From Beverwykella pulmonaria (lineage: Eukaryota > Ascomycota > Dothideomycetes > Pleosporales > Melanommataceae), in NCBI GenBank assembly GCA_001599595.1, contig BCHH01000004.1:1195997-1259996 (forward strand): a stretch of DNA of 64,000 bases, read 5' to 3'. A program made the translations under genes and the position numbers. Of this stretch, positions 11,689 to 22,943 are shown in pieces. Below the pieces are notes generated by a model that worked only from the letters and a program-made list of their open reading frames with translations, was not told where the DNA came from and made no database searches. Positions within the stretch are counted from its first letter, which is position 1; every line of letters starts with the position of its first letter.

Positions 11689-12406
11689 GGCGGCCGAGAT
11701 TCCTCTAAGACTAGGTCGCGGGGTAGATTGAAGCTGGACTTGAATTGATTATGTGAACAACTTGGTCGGGTAAATGCTCTCGAGGTTGTGTTAACCTGCG
11801 AAAAGACACTTTTGCATGCCTGGTGATTCTTTGAAATCGGTTAGGTAGATTCGGTTTTGGACTAGGTAAATGTTGAAGACTTCGAAGAGCGGTTGTAGAG
11901 TAAAAGTCAGGAGGAGAAACTGGTAAGCGGGGCAGAGAACGCGGCAGAAAGAACGCATAAATTGGCCCCAACATTGCCTAACTTCCTAGAATGTACTAGC
12001 ATTTAATGTCTATCCTCGCAGTGCTAATGCGAGGTATTCCTCACGGGGTTTTCCTAATGTCCGTCGCTGGAATTTGCAACAAATCCCTACGTGCCAAAAT
12101 CGAGAAGCCCAAGATTACAGTAAGAATTCGTCTCTTCTCAAATCAGCTGTTCAAGTTTCACTACGAGCTATCTAGCCTAACAAGATGATGTCCATGAAGA
12201 CTTGGCTGGAGAAGATCCTCTTTTACACTCTCTAACGATTCTTTGATTTTGAACCTCTATGAAGAACAAAAGTAACCGCTAACGCACGTAAGTTGCCTGG
12301 GAGAAGAGCAGAAGACAGCCTAAGGTCGCTAATGTGCCATGAGCGTGCTGAAATTTGCGCTGCATGTAAAGCACATGTCTATGCATAGAAGAGGGCCACT
12401 TTCAAT
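11689..12406. other. intergenic
   Basis: This is the upstream region of the NACHT-ankyrin gene and the 3' flank of the FAD monooxygenase. Only ORFs of 60-87 codons with no recognisable features are present. Confidence 0.5.
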
Positions 12407-13774
12407 CTACAGGGATGCCTTGTCCTGTTGCAAATAGATCTTTCTCGCCCTCTCAACCTCCGCCTCTAGATCCACATCCCAAATCCATCTCATCCTCTCG
12501 GTAAAATTCTTTTCAATCCGATCTAGATCGTCGCCCTCGAACTCAAAATCAAACAACATACCCGCCTCCTTACTCGTCACCACGTTCTTTAAGCCTCTTG
12601 GCCTCCTCACCTCATCATACACCTTGAAGACCCTCTCCAAACCGTCTACATTCTTTGCTTCCTTCATCAGATTACTCAAAATCAACCCATCTTCGATACA
12701 CATACCCGCCCCCGCACCTTGATGTGGTGTAGTTGCGTGCGCGGCATCGCCAAACAGGCAAACACGGCCCTTGATGAAGGTGGAAGCAGGTGGGTGCATA
12801 AAGAGAGCCCAGATGTCAGGTTTCTGCATGGCAGAGACGATAGCCTTGACGTGTGGGCCCCACGAAGCATAGTCGGCTTCCATGTCTTCCTTGGTTGTGG
12901 TGACAACCCAGTTTGGGTCGTCCCAGGTTTCTCTCGAGTTAAAGGCCACGACTATAATTATTAGCTCTAGGAGCAAGTAGATCATCAGAGTTTGGGGCTC
13001 ACCATTCATCGTCCTTCCCTTTTCAATCGGGAAGGTGAGGAGATGTCCATGGTAGCCGAAGAACATGTTACTGTTCTGAGCTACCTCTTCCCCTAACAAC
13101 TCAATAGCTTTATCCATGGGGATCAACCCTCGATATGCGTATTTCCCCGAGAACACTGCCTTGGTTGCCGGATCCGCTTTGCCTAGAACGAATTCCCGAG
13201 TCTTCGACTTGATGCCGTCGCATCCAACAACAGCGGTATGCTGGGCGCTTGTCCCATCTTCGAATTTCAGCACCACATCTCCAGACCCATCGCTCGCGTC
13301 CTCAATGTCAACCAACTTCTTCCCGAACTTGGCCACACCATCCGGGACAAATTTGACCAGTTCGTCCAAGAAATGCGCGCGATATACCCCACCGTTATTC
13401 GCCATGTGTGTAAAACGCACATCGAACAGGGCATCTCCGACTTTTGCGCCGGGACGCACAAATCCATCTTTGTCCGCCCTTCGCTCGTCACCAACCCGGC
13501 AGGTGAAGAAGGTTTGTACCTTGCTTTCCCATTGGTTCTGCGTCCTGCATTTTACAAACGCCTCTTCGATTTTGGTGCTCATGAGTCCCATTGCGCGAGC
13601 GGAATTCGGCCCGACACCAACGCCTGCGCCTATTTCGCCAAAGTGACGGGCTGCCTCGTATATGGTAACGGGGATGTCATGTTGGAGTAGGGCGATGGCT
13701 AGTGTGAGGCCGGAAATGCCACCGCCAACTATGGCAATGTTGAAGGGCTTGAAGGTGCCTTTTGTGGAGGCCAT
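12407..13774 (-). CDS. FAD-dependent monooxygenase, salicylate hydroxylase-like
   Basis: Exons 13003-13774 and 12407-12951 with a 51-nt intron (gtgagc...atag) give 438 residues. Removing the intron joins GRTMN to VVAFNSRETW, as expected for the family. The N-terminal Rossmann motif is IVGGGISGLTLA (GxGxxG), followed by the Glu that binds the ADP ribose (IYEAARHFGEIGAG). The C-terminal FAD site is CLFGDAAHATTPHQGAGAG. These are the fingerprints of class A flavoprotein hydroxylases such as salicylate and 6-hydroxynicotinate hydroxylases, which use NAD(P)H and O2 to hydroxylate aromatic acids. No signal peptide is seen, so it is probably cytosolic. No other catabolic gene adjoins it, so the substrate stays open. 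It is transcribed divergently from the pyroglutamyl peptidase gene. Confidence 0.88.
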   Translation of the reverse strand: MASTKGTFKPFNIAIVGGGISGLTLAIALLQHDIPVTIYEAARHFGEIGAGVGVGPNSARAMGLMSTKIEEAFVKCRTQNQWESKVQTFFTCRVGDERRADKDGFVRPGAKVGDALFDVRFTHMANNGGVYRAHFLDELVKFVPDGVAKFGKKLVDIEDASDGSGDVVLKFEDGTSAQHTAVVGCDGIKSKTREFVLGKADPATKAVFSGKYAYRGLIPMDKAIELLGEEVAQNSNMFFGYHGHLLTFPIEKGRTMNGEPQTLMIYLLLELIIIVVAFNSRETWDDPNWVVTTTKEDMEADYASWGPHVKAIVSAMQKPDIWALFMHPPASTFIKGRVCLFGDAAHATTPHQGAGAGMCIEDGLILSNLMKEAKNVDGLERVFKVYDEVRRPRGLKNVVTSKEAGMLFDFEFEGDDLDRIEKNFTERMRWIWDVDLEAEVERARKIYLQQDKASL

Positions 13775-14562
13775 GGTGGGCCGGTCGAGGGCTTGATAGG
13801 AGGGATTGAGGTTTAAGAAAGAGGACTATCTATGGGATGATGTCAGCTTGTTGCAGCGGGTGAAGAGAGGTCACGTCGAATATCATCCGAAAATCCATGT
13901 GAGACGGCGGTGGGAGCGCGAGACTCCCCCATATCACGATTTTGCTTCATCCGATGGGTCTGTAACATGCGCTACACTACCAAACAAGGCGAAAATGGGT
14001 CCTCACCTTTCCATTTATTGCTTGTACGCTTACAATCTGCAATGATGATGTTGCAGCGGACGAAGGCTAGCTTTATGAGTTCGACTTCGGAGAAGCATTG
14101 CGGCGAGGGGAAAGGAATTGGAAGGTGCAGTTGCCTGTGAGAAGTACCGGGTCTAATACATCTCGGGTGTTGTTGGGGGAGATGCGGGGTGTGGGGTTCC
14201 ACGCGGACATGCAGTCGGCACATCACGCCTCAAGATCTCAATACACGCCGAGGTTCGGCCGATGACACCATCGACAACTTCCTATTCTGAACATTCTCAC
14301 TCCTTCGCATCCTGATACAGTCATCCAGCCTCGTCTTGAGTTTTTCCTTGGAAAGTCGGGTGCGTTGTGTGCATTTCTATGCTTATATTGATCCCCATGA
14401 CGAGCACTCCCAGACCACAACCCGAGCTCAGACCGGCGACATCATTGTACTAAAGCCGCAGTCCCAGGCGCCTCTATCGGACTATACATTGGAGAACACG
14501 GCTAACAAACCTCTAGAATTCGTCTATACATGAGATAAATATATAATCCAGGAATAGCATCT
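13775..14562. other. intergenic, divergent promoter region
   Basis: About 790 bp separates the divergent FAD monooxygenase and pyroglutamyl peptidase genes. Short ORFs here are unremarkable; no element is called. Confidence 0.5.
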
Positions 14563-15836
14563 ATGCCTCCCACTTGGGCGGCTCGGGCTCGGCAGCCGCC
14601 GCCGGAGAAGGGGGAAGATCCAGTGACAGTGCTTGTCACTGGCTTCGGAGTAGGTCATTTTTGAACCCAGTTCTGTCTCTCTTTTGTCTATATTCTGATC
14701 AACTTTGAAAGAGTTGGGATCGTTGGGTTTTATTTCCCTACTTCACTGCTACGTCTGAGATATCTCTTTCAGTTAATATGGTCAAGACTCTTAGACAAGA
14801 ACTTGTTGTGATAGGCACATGGAAGCATAATCTGTTGTTAGTCTGGGGCATGGTCATTGTCTTTTCATCCAACTTTTCTCGGATTTATCTTTACGCCAAC
14901 TTGCTGTATACTCCTTTCTTTTATCTTTATTTTTCAGTGCATCCCGCAAACGTACTTCTACTTTTTCGTGTCTTAAAGCTGACAACCACCTAGCCCTTCC
15001 TAACCCTCTTCCCTCGTAACACATCCTGGGAAATCGCCTCCACGCTCCCCGCCCTCCTTCCTCCGATCCCCAGCTCCCCAACTCCAATCCACATCCACGT
15101 GCACCACGAGCCCGTCCGCGTCGCCTACCACTCCGTCACCTCCTTAGTTCCTTCTCTCCTACCCCCGGAAAACCCCATGTATCCAAAACCAGATGTCGTT
15201 TTGCACATCGGACTGGCCGCAGGCCGACAATTTTATACACTGGAAGAAGGCGCACATGGAAGGGGCTACGGCGCGATTCCCGACGTAGACGAGAAGAAGT
15301 TTGACGACGGGGAGGCGGAGGAAAAATGGCCTAAGGGCAAGTTCCCCGGCAAATTGGGCACGGGTTTTGAGACAGGGGATGTGTTGGCGAGGTGGGAAGA
15401 AGAACTTGGCTACCCTGAATCCTCCGTCAACAAAAAAGGAGACTTCGAAAAAGAAGACACACAAGATTCCGATACCGATTTTGGCCACAGTAACACTAAT
15501 GGGTATAAGACTGGCCATGGAACAAAAAAGCATAACCTCCCCGACGTACGACTCTCCCCCGATGCAGGGAATTACATGTGTGGCTTCATCTACTACAATT
15601 CGCTCGCGCACTATTACGAACTGGATCCGGAGTATCTGCCTGTTGCGTTTCTGCACGTGCCTGATCTCAGCGATAGTAAGGAGAAGTTAGATACAGGGAG
15701 AGAGGTTGCGGTAGCGTTGATTAGGGCGCTGGTGGAGAGTCGGAGGAAGAAAGGTGTGCAGGGGTACAGGAGTGGCAGTAAGGAGAAGGCGGAAGAGAGG
15801 GTGAGGGCGGGGACGGATGTGAATTTTTCTGCGTAG
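14563..15836 (+). CDS. pyroglutamyl-peptidase I-like cysteine peptidase (family C15)
   Basis: Exons 14563-14649 and 14994-15836 give 309 residues. The 344-nt phase-0 intron (gtaggt...ctag) splits the N-terminal family motif VTGFG|PF; joining gives TVLVTGFGPFLTLFPRN, which supports the model strongly. The catalytic Cys lies in GNYMCGFIYYNSL (about C225) and the His in FLHVPDL (about H250), as in family C15. The enzyme removes N-terminal pyroglutamate from peptides and is normally cytosolic. The protein is longer than the roughly 215-residue bacterial enzymes because of an insert rich in charged residues between the motifs (about 90-190). The intron is far longer than the others in the window. 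The start at 14563 is the ATG of the short first exon. Confidence 0.85.
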
Positions 15837-16321
15837 GAGAGTAGAGGAGTAGAAAGTGGGAGGGGATTGGGGTAGTTTCCTTTGCTTTATATTTGGACAC
15901 GAGAATGAATGGAGTCTATATACAAAGCTAAACATGGTCGGCGCCAAGGACATGATGAACAGGACTCAGGGGTTGGGAACATCAGTCGAGGGAGTCTCGC
16001 CAAGTCTCACCAATGTGGTGGTATATCGAAGTTTATCTTCAATTCCAAATGCTCTCGTATATATAGACACGTCCGAGCAGGCCTGCTGGATAGGAAGAAA
16101 CAAGAAGGAAAATAGGTAAGGTGCATAAAGGCTGTAACGTATAAAAAATCCACAAAAGGCCCTCTATATCTCGGATCAAATCATTCCGTCCAATCGTAGC
16201 TGAGTCCAGCCACGCCCATTCTCAAGCCCGTGGCGCAACCCTTACTTAGAAAACCCCAAGGACACTGACCACCTCATAAGTGAATTCCAGCCTACTGTCG
16301 CCATTACGTCGTACGACTTAA
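15837..16321. other. intergenic, convergent
   Basis: This is the 3' flank shared by the convergent pyroglutamyl peptidase (+) and kinase (-) genes. Nothing else is seen. Confidence 0.5.
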
Positions 16322-17664
16322 TCACCTTTTACTCCACATGCCCTGCTGCGTTTCCCGGATCCTACGTTCCTGCTCCTTGATCATCTCCTCAGTCTGCCCG
16401 TGACCATTTCCCCTACTATCAATCTCCATAGGGTCCTCTTCCTCCATCGGCTGCGGCACATTCAGCGCCGGAGCCCCGCGTCTCGGCTCATTACTCCTAA
16501 CTCCATCCATCATGCCGGCAGCACCACCAGCCCGCAGCTGATTGATGGCACGAATCGTATCGATAGCAGCATGCAGCGTACGTCTCGCGTTGAAGTTTTT
16601 CTTGACAGTTGGCAGCAGATCTTCTTCGCCTTCTGTGGCGGTCTTGCCGAGGTCCGCGATCCAGGGGTGTGAGAGGGCTTCATGGGCCGTCATCCGTGAC
16701 GAGGGCTCGACGGTAAGGCAGCGGCGGATGAATTCGCGCGCAGTGAGACTGACGCCGCGCCAGTATTCGAGGGGTGTGAAAGAGTAGTCGGCGATAAGGA
16801 TGGCTTGCATTTCTTCGAGGTTAGAGTCGCGGTCGAAGGGCGTGTAGCCGCAGAGGAGGAAGTAGGTTATTACGCCGATGGCCCAAACGTCGCTTTCTCG
16901 ATTAGCTTTACTTCCCGCAGTCAGGGAAAGATTTGTACTCACACAGGCTTTCCGTGACCAGTCTTCCGGAAGATTTCAGGCGCCATATAACCCGGAGTCC
17001 CACATGTTGTGGTCAGAACATGGAATTGTTCCTCGTCCATAATTCTGGACAGACCGAAATCGGCAATCAGCAAATCGGCATTGTCCTCGGGCGTTCTGAA
17101 GAGCAGGTTTTCCGGTTTCAAATCGCGGTGAACGATGCCATGATCGTGGAGGTAGGCGACAGCGGAGAGAGTGGCTCGGATGAGATCGGCAGCGTCGGAC
17201 TCATAGTAGTTGCCCTTACGGCAAATGCGATCAAAGAGTTCACCACCAAGCGCGAGATCGGTTACAAGGTAGACTAGAGTGTAAGGTTAGCGCAATGTCG
17301 CACTGTATGCCGAGCGCACCGTACGGTTGTTCATAGTCTCAAAGTAGTCCACGAGGGTGAGAATATTTCGGTGGCCCATGGACACTTTCTTCAGGACCGC
17401 AATCTCGTTTCGGACCTGTCAAGCCCATGTCAGCATTCGCAACATGTTCGACGCCGAGGGTATGCTAACCATGTGTTCTCGTCCGGCCATGAGTCTTTTG
17501 TTGATCACCTTGGCGGCATAGTATCGCCCTGTGTCAATGTGGACGCACTCCTTCACGACAGAGTAGCTGCCTGCTCCAAGAGTCTTTCCCGTCTTGTATC
17601 GACACGGCTGGATCTGTGCTTGCGATTGCGGCGTTTGCGCCCCAGAGGCACCGTTGGAAGCCAT
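16322..17664 (-). CDS. calcium/calmodulin-dependent protein kinase, CaMK-I type
   Basis: Four exons (17470-17664, 17325-17415, 16943-17273, 16322-16892) with introns of 53, 51 and 50 nt give 395 residues. The kinase core is complete: glycine loop LGAGSYSVV, catalytic Lys in AAKVI, HRDLKPEN, DFGLS and the activation segment TTTCGTPGYMAPE. The acidic LALGGELFDRI segment and the overall layout are those of fungal CaMK-I homologues. The tail after the kinase domain (about residues 290-350) should hold the autoinhibitory and calmodulin-binding region, but I cannot place it exactly. The remaining C-terminus is acidic and charged. Such kinases respond to Ca2+-calmodulin in the cytosol and link calcium to growth and stress responses. 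All junctions keep frame and restore family motifs. Confidence 0.9.
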
Positions 17665-18482
17665 TTTGTGTTGCGCAGTATATATCGATCGTAATGCGAG
17701 TTATGGGGAGTGCGCAGGATCTCCTAGCGGCTTAAGAATGGTCGAAGAGGTGAGAGGCGGAGGGTGCTGAATGTTGCTGTACGCGCGAGCCTGGTGGATG
17801 TCTGAAGCCTCGTTCTGAGGAGCGTGATCGGTACAAGTCGTGTGCGACTCGACACTCGAGGATGACAGAAGACAACACGCGGTTCAATGCTATGCGAATA
17901 GACTGCCTATGGGTTGCAGCATTCGATGTCTATGGTAGTGTGGTTCGATCTTTCAGCTGGTCGACGGCTAGTCAGACTAGTCAGACTGCCCCTCACTGCG
18001 CAAGTCAAGCAGCAAGAACTGTGAATCTTGATGAGGGATTGGTATTTGGGGGGAAGAGAGCAGTGCAGGAGAAGAACGCAGCGTAAAGAGGGCGGGGATG
18101 ATTGGAGGCAGCTGAAACGAAACAGTCGTGGTCTGGGGATCCGTCACTTGTCGCAGCACGGTATGGTGGGGGTTGACTACCGGTGAACACCCCTTGCTGA
18201 ACGCCAAGAGGGCCGGTGATTTCATTGGGCCATCTGTTTGTAGCCCAACGTTCGGACTGCTCACGGCCAACGCCTACGATGGCTAGCACGAATCATATCT
18301 GGCGTCTATCAAACCGCTGGAACATGCCTGCCGTGACCTGTCTCCAGATCTATTGGTATAGTCTGTTCTATGTATGGTCTCTATGCCTACATGATAGCGT
18401 CCGCCAACGCGTTTCAGAATCGAAGCAAAAGGTCGAAAGATGGAATAAGAGGAGGAGGGGAGAGAGAAGAGGGGGCAAGGCT
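17665..18482. other. intergenic
   Basis: This is the upstream region of the CaMK gene and the downstream region of phosphoglycerate mutase, both on the minus strand. Only short ORFs without recognisable features are present. Confidence 0.5.
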
Positions 18483-20158
18483 CTATGACTTGATCAGTAG
18501 GCTGTGGCCGTCCATGTCTTCCGGCTGCGGGAGCCCCATGGTGGCCAGAATCGTAGGTGCCACATCCCCGAGCACGCCGTCTGTCTTCTTCAAGCTCCAG
18601 GCGTCGGGCGCGCTGGCCATGACAAAGGGCACCTTGTTGGTAGTGTGGGATGTCTTGGGTGTGCCTTCTTCGCTGAGCATCTCTTCCGCATTGCTAGATG
18701 CACGCCGTTAGCAGGATCTACTGAGCCGTCCCTGCCAGACGTGGGCTTACCCGTGATCCGCCGTGACGAACAGCACGTATCCGCTCTCTTTGCACTGCTC
18801 GTACACCTTCTGGATCGCCTTGTCGGTCTCGGTCACCGCTTCTATGGCGGCCTTCAATACGCCCGTGTGGCCAACCATGTCGGGCGGGGCGAAGTTGTTC
18901 ATCAGGAACTCGAACTTGCCCGTCCTGATCCGCTCGCACAGCTTGTCTGCGACGGCCATGGCGCTCATCTTTGGCTGCAAGTCGTACGTAGCCACCTTGG
19001 GCGAGTCGATCATTTCGCGCTCCTCGTTCTCGAACTGCTTCTCGACCCCGCCGTTGAAGAAGAAGGTGACGTGCGCGTACTTCTCCGTCTCGGCAACGTG
19101 ACACTGCTTGACACCCTGCTTTCCGAGCCACTCGGCAAGCACATCGGACATTTTCTGCGGGGGGAAGGCAACCGGGAAGCTGTACTTGACGTTGTACTGG
19201 GTCATGGTCGTGACGCTTATGTCCTTGGGGTAAGGGAAGTCCGGCTTGGGCGACCGGTCGAAGTCGCCGATGAGCTGGGTGATTTCGCGGACACGATCGG
19301 ACCGGTAATTGAAGAAGAACAGCGTGTCGCCGTCTGCATGACTTAGCCAGAGCAAATCTAGGTGTGCAGTGTTCCGTTCCAGTACTGACCTTGGACTCTT
19401 CGCTCTTTTCCTCCCACGATGATGGGCTTGATGAACTCATCATTCTCTCCCTTTTCATATCTCTGCTTCATGGTAGCCACTGGATCGTCGGTATCCTCGC
19501 CCTCTCCCGTTACGACACCCTTCATGCCAATCTCGACTCGGTCCCATCTCTTGTCGCGGTCCATGATGTAGTATCGCCCGACAATGGTGGCCAGCTCGCC
19601 GGCTCCGACCTCTTTCGTGAAGTTCAGAAGCTCTTCGAGATATCCGATTCCGGATTTGGGGTCGGTGTCACGGCCGTCGCCGAAGAAGTGGATGAAGACA
19701 TGTGGAACGCCCATGTCTTTGGCGACCTTGAGGAGAGCCTTCAGGTGCTCAATGTGCGAGTGGACGCCGCCATCGGACACGAGTCCCAAGAGGTGCAGCC
19801 TGCCGTTTCCGTTCTTCGCACGGTTGAAGGAATCCTGGACGTTCTTGACATCCTTTAGCTCATCCTTCCGGATGGTCTGGTCGATCCGGACCACGTCTTG
19901 CCAGACGACTCGGCCAGCGCCAATGTTTAGATGGCCAACCTCGCTGTTGCCCATCAAGCCTTCCGGAAGGCCGACGGCCAGGGAGGAAGCTTCCAGCTCG
20001 GTGTAGCCCTGTGCGGTTTTCGAGCCCTCCTCTTTAAAGCCGTCCATGCAGGGCGTGTCGGCCTGGAGAATGGCGTCGCCCTCCTTGGGGGACTGCTCAC
20101 TGGCAATGCCCCAGCCATCGATAACGATGAGGACGGCCTTTTGGTCAGTTTTCACCAT
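18483..20158 (-). CDS. gpmI: 2,3-bisphosphoglycerate-independent phosphoglycerate mutase
   Basis: Three exons (19390-20158, 18751-19333, 18483-18693) with introns of 56 and 57 nt give 520 residues, the usual size of this enzyme. It interconverts 3- and 2-phosphoglycerate in glycolysis and gluconeogenesis in the cytosol, using two metal ions of the alkaline phosphatase superfamily. The metal-binding start is VLIVIDGWG, the phosphorylated Ser is in LMGNSEVGH (S72), and later motifs are LVSDGGVHSH, FGDGRDTDP, FFNYRSDRVRE and TADHGNAEEM. The second intron splits the Gly codon of that last motif, which confirms the junction. Filamentous fungi commonly rely on this form rather than the cofactor-dependent yeast enzyme. 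It shares a 476-bp upstream region with MED9. The symbol follows bacterial usage. Confidence 0.95.
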
Positions 20159-20634
20159 GATGCCAGGTCAATTGGAAGATCTCTGGAGGATAAGATCGGG
20201 CGCTCGAAGTTAAATTCCAGCAGCAGTAAAATGGACAGCTGGTGGAAGAGGCTGGTGGTGGTGGTGTAATAAACGGTTGGAGGGGCAGGCTTTGGCGGGG
20301 TCTCAAGCCCGCGTCGTCCAGTCGCAAAAAGCAACAGCTAGGAAAAGGCTCGACAGCGTCACACCGCGCTCGACCACCCACTCGCCACACTTCAGCCCGC
20401 GGCCGGCAGATAACGACAAAAGAACGCACCGCCGCGCCGTCGTGCAACCCAATTGACATCAGGATACCCTCGGGATACCCATCCGGACACCCTGCGAGCA
20501 CAGCGCCGCACACAATCCAATCGCCAGCGCTTTGTCGGGGAAGCTGGCCATCCCGCGCCGTCGAGCTCAGTAACACCACCACTACCACCACCACCCGGAC
20601 TTGCTTCCTTCTGGCACGCGCGATATACGACACC
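20159..20634. promoter_or_regulatory. shared divergent promoter region, phosphoglycerate mutase / MED9
   Basis: The starts of the mutase (-) and MED9 (+) genes are 476 bp apart, so both promoters lie here. The MED9 frame stays open upstream to 20242, but those codons lack family character and are taken as leader. A CAC/ACC-rich tract lies at about 20574-20596. Confidence 0.5.
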
Positions 20635-21090
20635 ATGTCTGGCCCGGCGACACCCCACGTGCCCGCGTCTGCCACGGCCTCATTCCCGCCTACAGGCTCT
20701 GCGACCCCAGCGCTGCCTCCCCAACCCACCGCACCGGCGCTTCCTCCTCCCGCGACCTTCGACGTCCTCCCCGACCTCCACAAGCTGCTGAGCCGTCTCA
20801 TCAACACGTCTGCCCAGCCTCCAGCTCACACTCCAACCCCGAACGAGCCCGCTGGCGACGGTCCGCTGGAGATCCAGCACCTCGCGACCGCCGCGACCGC
20901 GCTCAAGCTCAAGATATCCAAGGCGCGGCGCGCTGTCATGGCGCTGCCGGACATCGACAGGACGTGCGAGGACCAGCAGGAGGAGATCGAGTACCTGGAG
21001 GCGCGCATCGCGAGACAGAAGGCGGCTCTGCAGGGACTGGGCCAGCCAGCGGCCGAGGCGGATGATGAAGACCACAGTATGACGGGGTGA
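20635..21090 (+). CDS. Mediator complex subunit 9 (MED9)
   Basis: A single exon encodes 151 residues. After a proline/alanine-rich N-terminus (about 1-40) comes the MED9 signature: FDVLPDLHKLLSRLINTS, then PLEIQHLATAATALKLKI, then a C-terminal coiled coil (ALPDIDRTCEDQQEEIEYLE). MED9 belongs to the middle module of Mediator, which links transcription activators to RNA polymerase II in the nucleus. The ATG at 20635 is chosen because the open frame further upstream encodes only low-complexity sequence. The gene is divergent from phosphoglycerate mutase. The call rests on the conserved block order and the small size. Confidence 0.8.
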   Translation: MSGPATPHVPASATASFPPTGSATPALPPQPTAPALPPPATFDVLPDLHKLLSRLINTSAQPPAHTPTPNEPAGDGPLEIQHLATAATALKLKISKARRAVMALPDIDRTCEDQQEEIEYLEARIARQKAALQGLGQPAAEADDEDHSMTG

Positions 21091-22299
21091 GATGCAGAAG
21101 AAGACAAAGGTCGGCCGCATATAGGTGATGCGGCCGACTGCATGCAGTCTCTGTACCTTTCCCAATTCTAGTGAGCGCTTCTGGTTGGTATGAACAATGG
21201 AAACAATAGCCAGAAAGAAGGCTGATCACCACCATAGATTGAACAAGAATTATACGCCCGGGTTTCCCAAAAAACGACACCACAATACCACAAGCTTCAA
21301 GCTAGGCTTCCATAGGTAACTCGCTTCTGCTACAAATGCCCACATAGGGAAGCACCCACCCAGCTGGGTTGAGAGAGTGCATCAGAAATCTTCAAATCAG
21401 TCACCGGCAGCCTGATGAAACGAACCACACCACGAAAGTCTTTTGAGAAGGTAGAATATGTTACGCCGGAGAGAAAGGACAGTGTATAATGCTCATCTTT
21501 ACGAAGTGACCACTGCGCAACTTACAGTTGCCAGAGGTCACGTCTTCCCTAGGCAGCCCTCACGATGTGCCTTTTCCTCTTATTCATCGCCAACATCTTC
21601 TATACCCCTTGTTCAACACGTAGCATTCACCTTTTCCTGCTCCCTGCATCTCTGATTCTTGTGCTGCCAATGCGCTTTTCACGTTCGCCGGGCTCGCTAT
21701 TCATAATTTTCGAGCTGCTGAGCTCCAATGTGAGCATTTCGTTTTCTTCTCTATGCCGCCGTGGAAGTCATAACTCGAATCCCCCTGGATCAACAGAGCC
21801 GACCCAAGCGAGATTTATTTTCAATGCAAACTGCCGCTGCCGTCTGTTCCGTTGTTTGATGTCCAGTTTACATGACAATGAATCTGTCGCGGAACGCCGC
21901 CCAACACATCTTTCACGGTATCGAAACGGAGTCCCAGGGTGGACATAATCGATTTGTTGTTGTGTTGTTTGCGCCGGACTTCTTACGCCTCTCTTGGAGA
22001 GCCTCCACTATTCTCCCTTGCTATGGTTAAGGAAGTGGCTGCCGATACTTTGTCTAGGACTGGAAAAAGGTACAAGAACTGACTTAGCATTGCCGAAGCA
22101 CTCAATCTGCCTGAGCGCTTGCGGGATCTCCATTGGTTTTTCGAGCAACGCAATTGCCTGATGTATGCATTTCTCGTAATCAAGAAGAGTACGGAAGTGC
22201 TCGCGAACACAGAATTCTAGACCAAGTATCTGCGCGGGTATTGCCGACAAGTCAAATCCGGATTCTTGGGGGAAAATCGTGGAGAAGCTGCAATGAAAT
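21091..22299. other. intergenic
   Basis: No supported gene. ORFs up to about 127 codons occur on both strands. One on the minus strand (22008-22250, 80 codons) has an alpha-helical look but no ATG and no domain I recognise. The stretch may be part of the decayed region around the RING-like remnant. Confidence 0.4.
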
Positions 22300-22943
22300 A
22301 TGGATCATACGGAACGGGTTGATACCGTAGTTAGATGGATGAGATGTGAGGTCCTGGGCACTCTAATCGAACTAGAGGGTCTACTGCCGCATTCAAAAGA
22401 AATTGCTGTGTACGACAATGTTAGCTCTGATCACAAAATCTCTCTTCGCTCGGACGGCTCCTTGCGCAGGCACAACTGTCGGATCTCCAAAGCCAACTTC
22501 GTCTCGAAAGCGATGCTATCTCAACAAACAACGAGCCCTTAACTGACGATACCGACTGCAACAACCGCCCCTGCCGCGCCACCTGCCTCGAAGCATACAG
22601 GATCAACTACCGCCCCTTTCAATTGACCCAATGCCAGCACATTGTTAAGCAAATATGCATGTTAGGGTGGCTCAACTCAACACACAAACCTGTAACTGCA
22701 TGTCCCCTTTGCCGGGCGCTTCTTTGCGCGCGGCATCCACGCTACCCCAAAAGACAAACTGATGAGCAGCGTTGTCGCATTGTGGACCTCCGAAGCCGAG
22801 GCTGTAGAGAAACAGACGTTCTAGCGGACACTTTGTCTTTCTTAGGTAATATCTGGGACCCGAACATAAGTACGAACTGCACTCAAAGCTTGACTTCTAG
22901 TTTATCAGTGAGCTGCAGAAGCGCGGAGCATACTGGTAGTTGA
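22300..22943 (+). pseudogene. degenerate RING-finger-like gene or gene fragment
   Basis: An ATG at 22300 opens a helical segment (TLIELEGLLPHSKEIA) up to about 22430. The apparent continuation then lies in another frame, which follows a stop at about 22427-22429 and runs to 22943. That frame has a coiled-coil-like piece (LGRLLAQAQLSDLQSQLRL) and a RING-H2-like block: CNNRPCRATC, then CQHIVKQICMLGWL, then CPLCRALL. The spacing of the Trp-Leu and CPLC parts fits RING-H2 domains, but the second ligand His of the central block is a Lys and the first Cys pair is irregular. A one-base frameshift plus imperfect zinc ligands suggests a decayed gene. An undetected intron is possible. Function, if any, would be E3 ubiquitin ligase-like. 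Confidence 0.35.

Noticed and set aside
20242..20634. 131-codon in-frame extension of MED9
   Set aside because: Low-complexity Arg/Ser/Thr/Pro sequence without family character; the ATG at 20635 gives the expected MED9 length.
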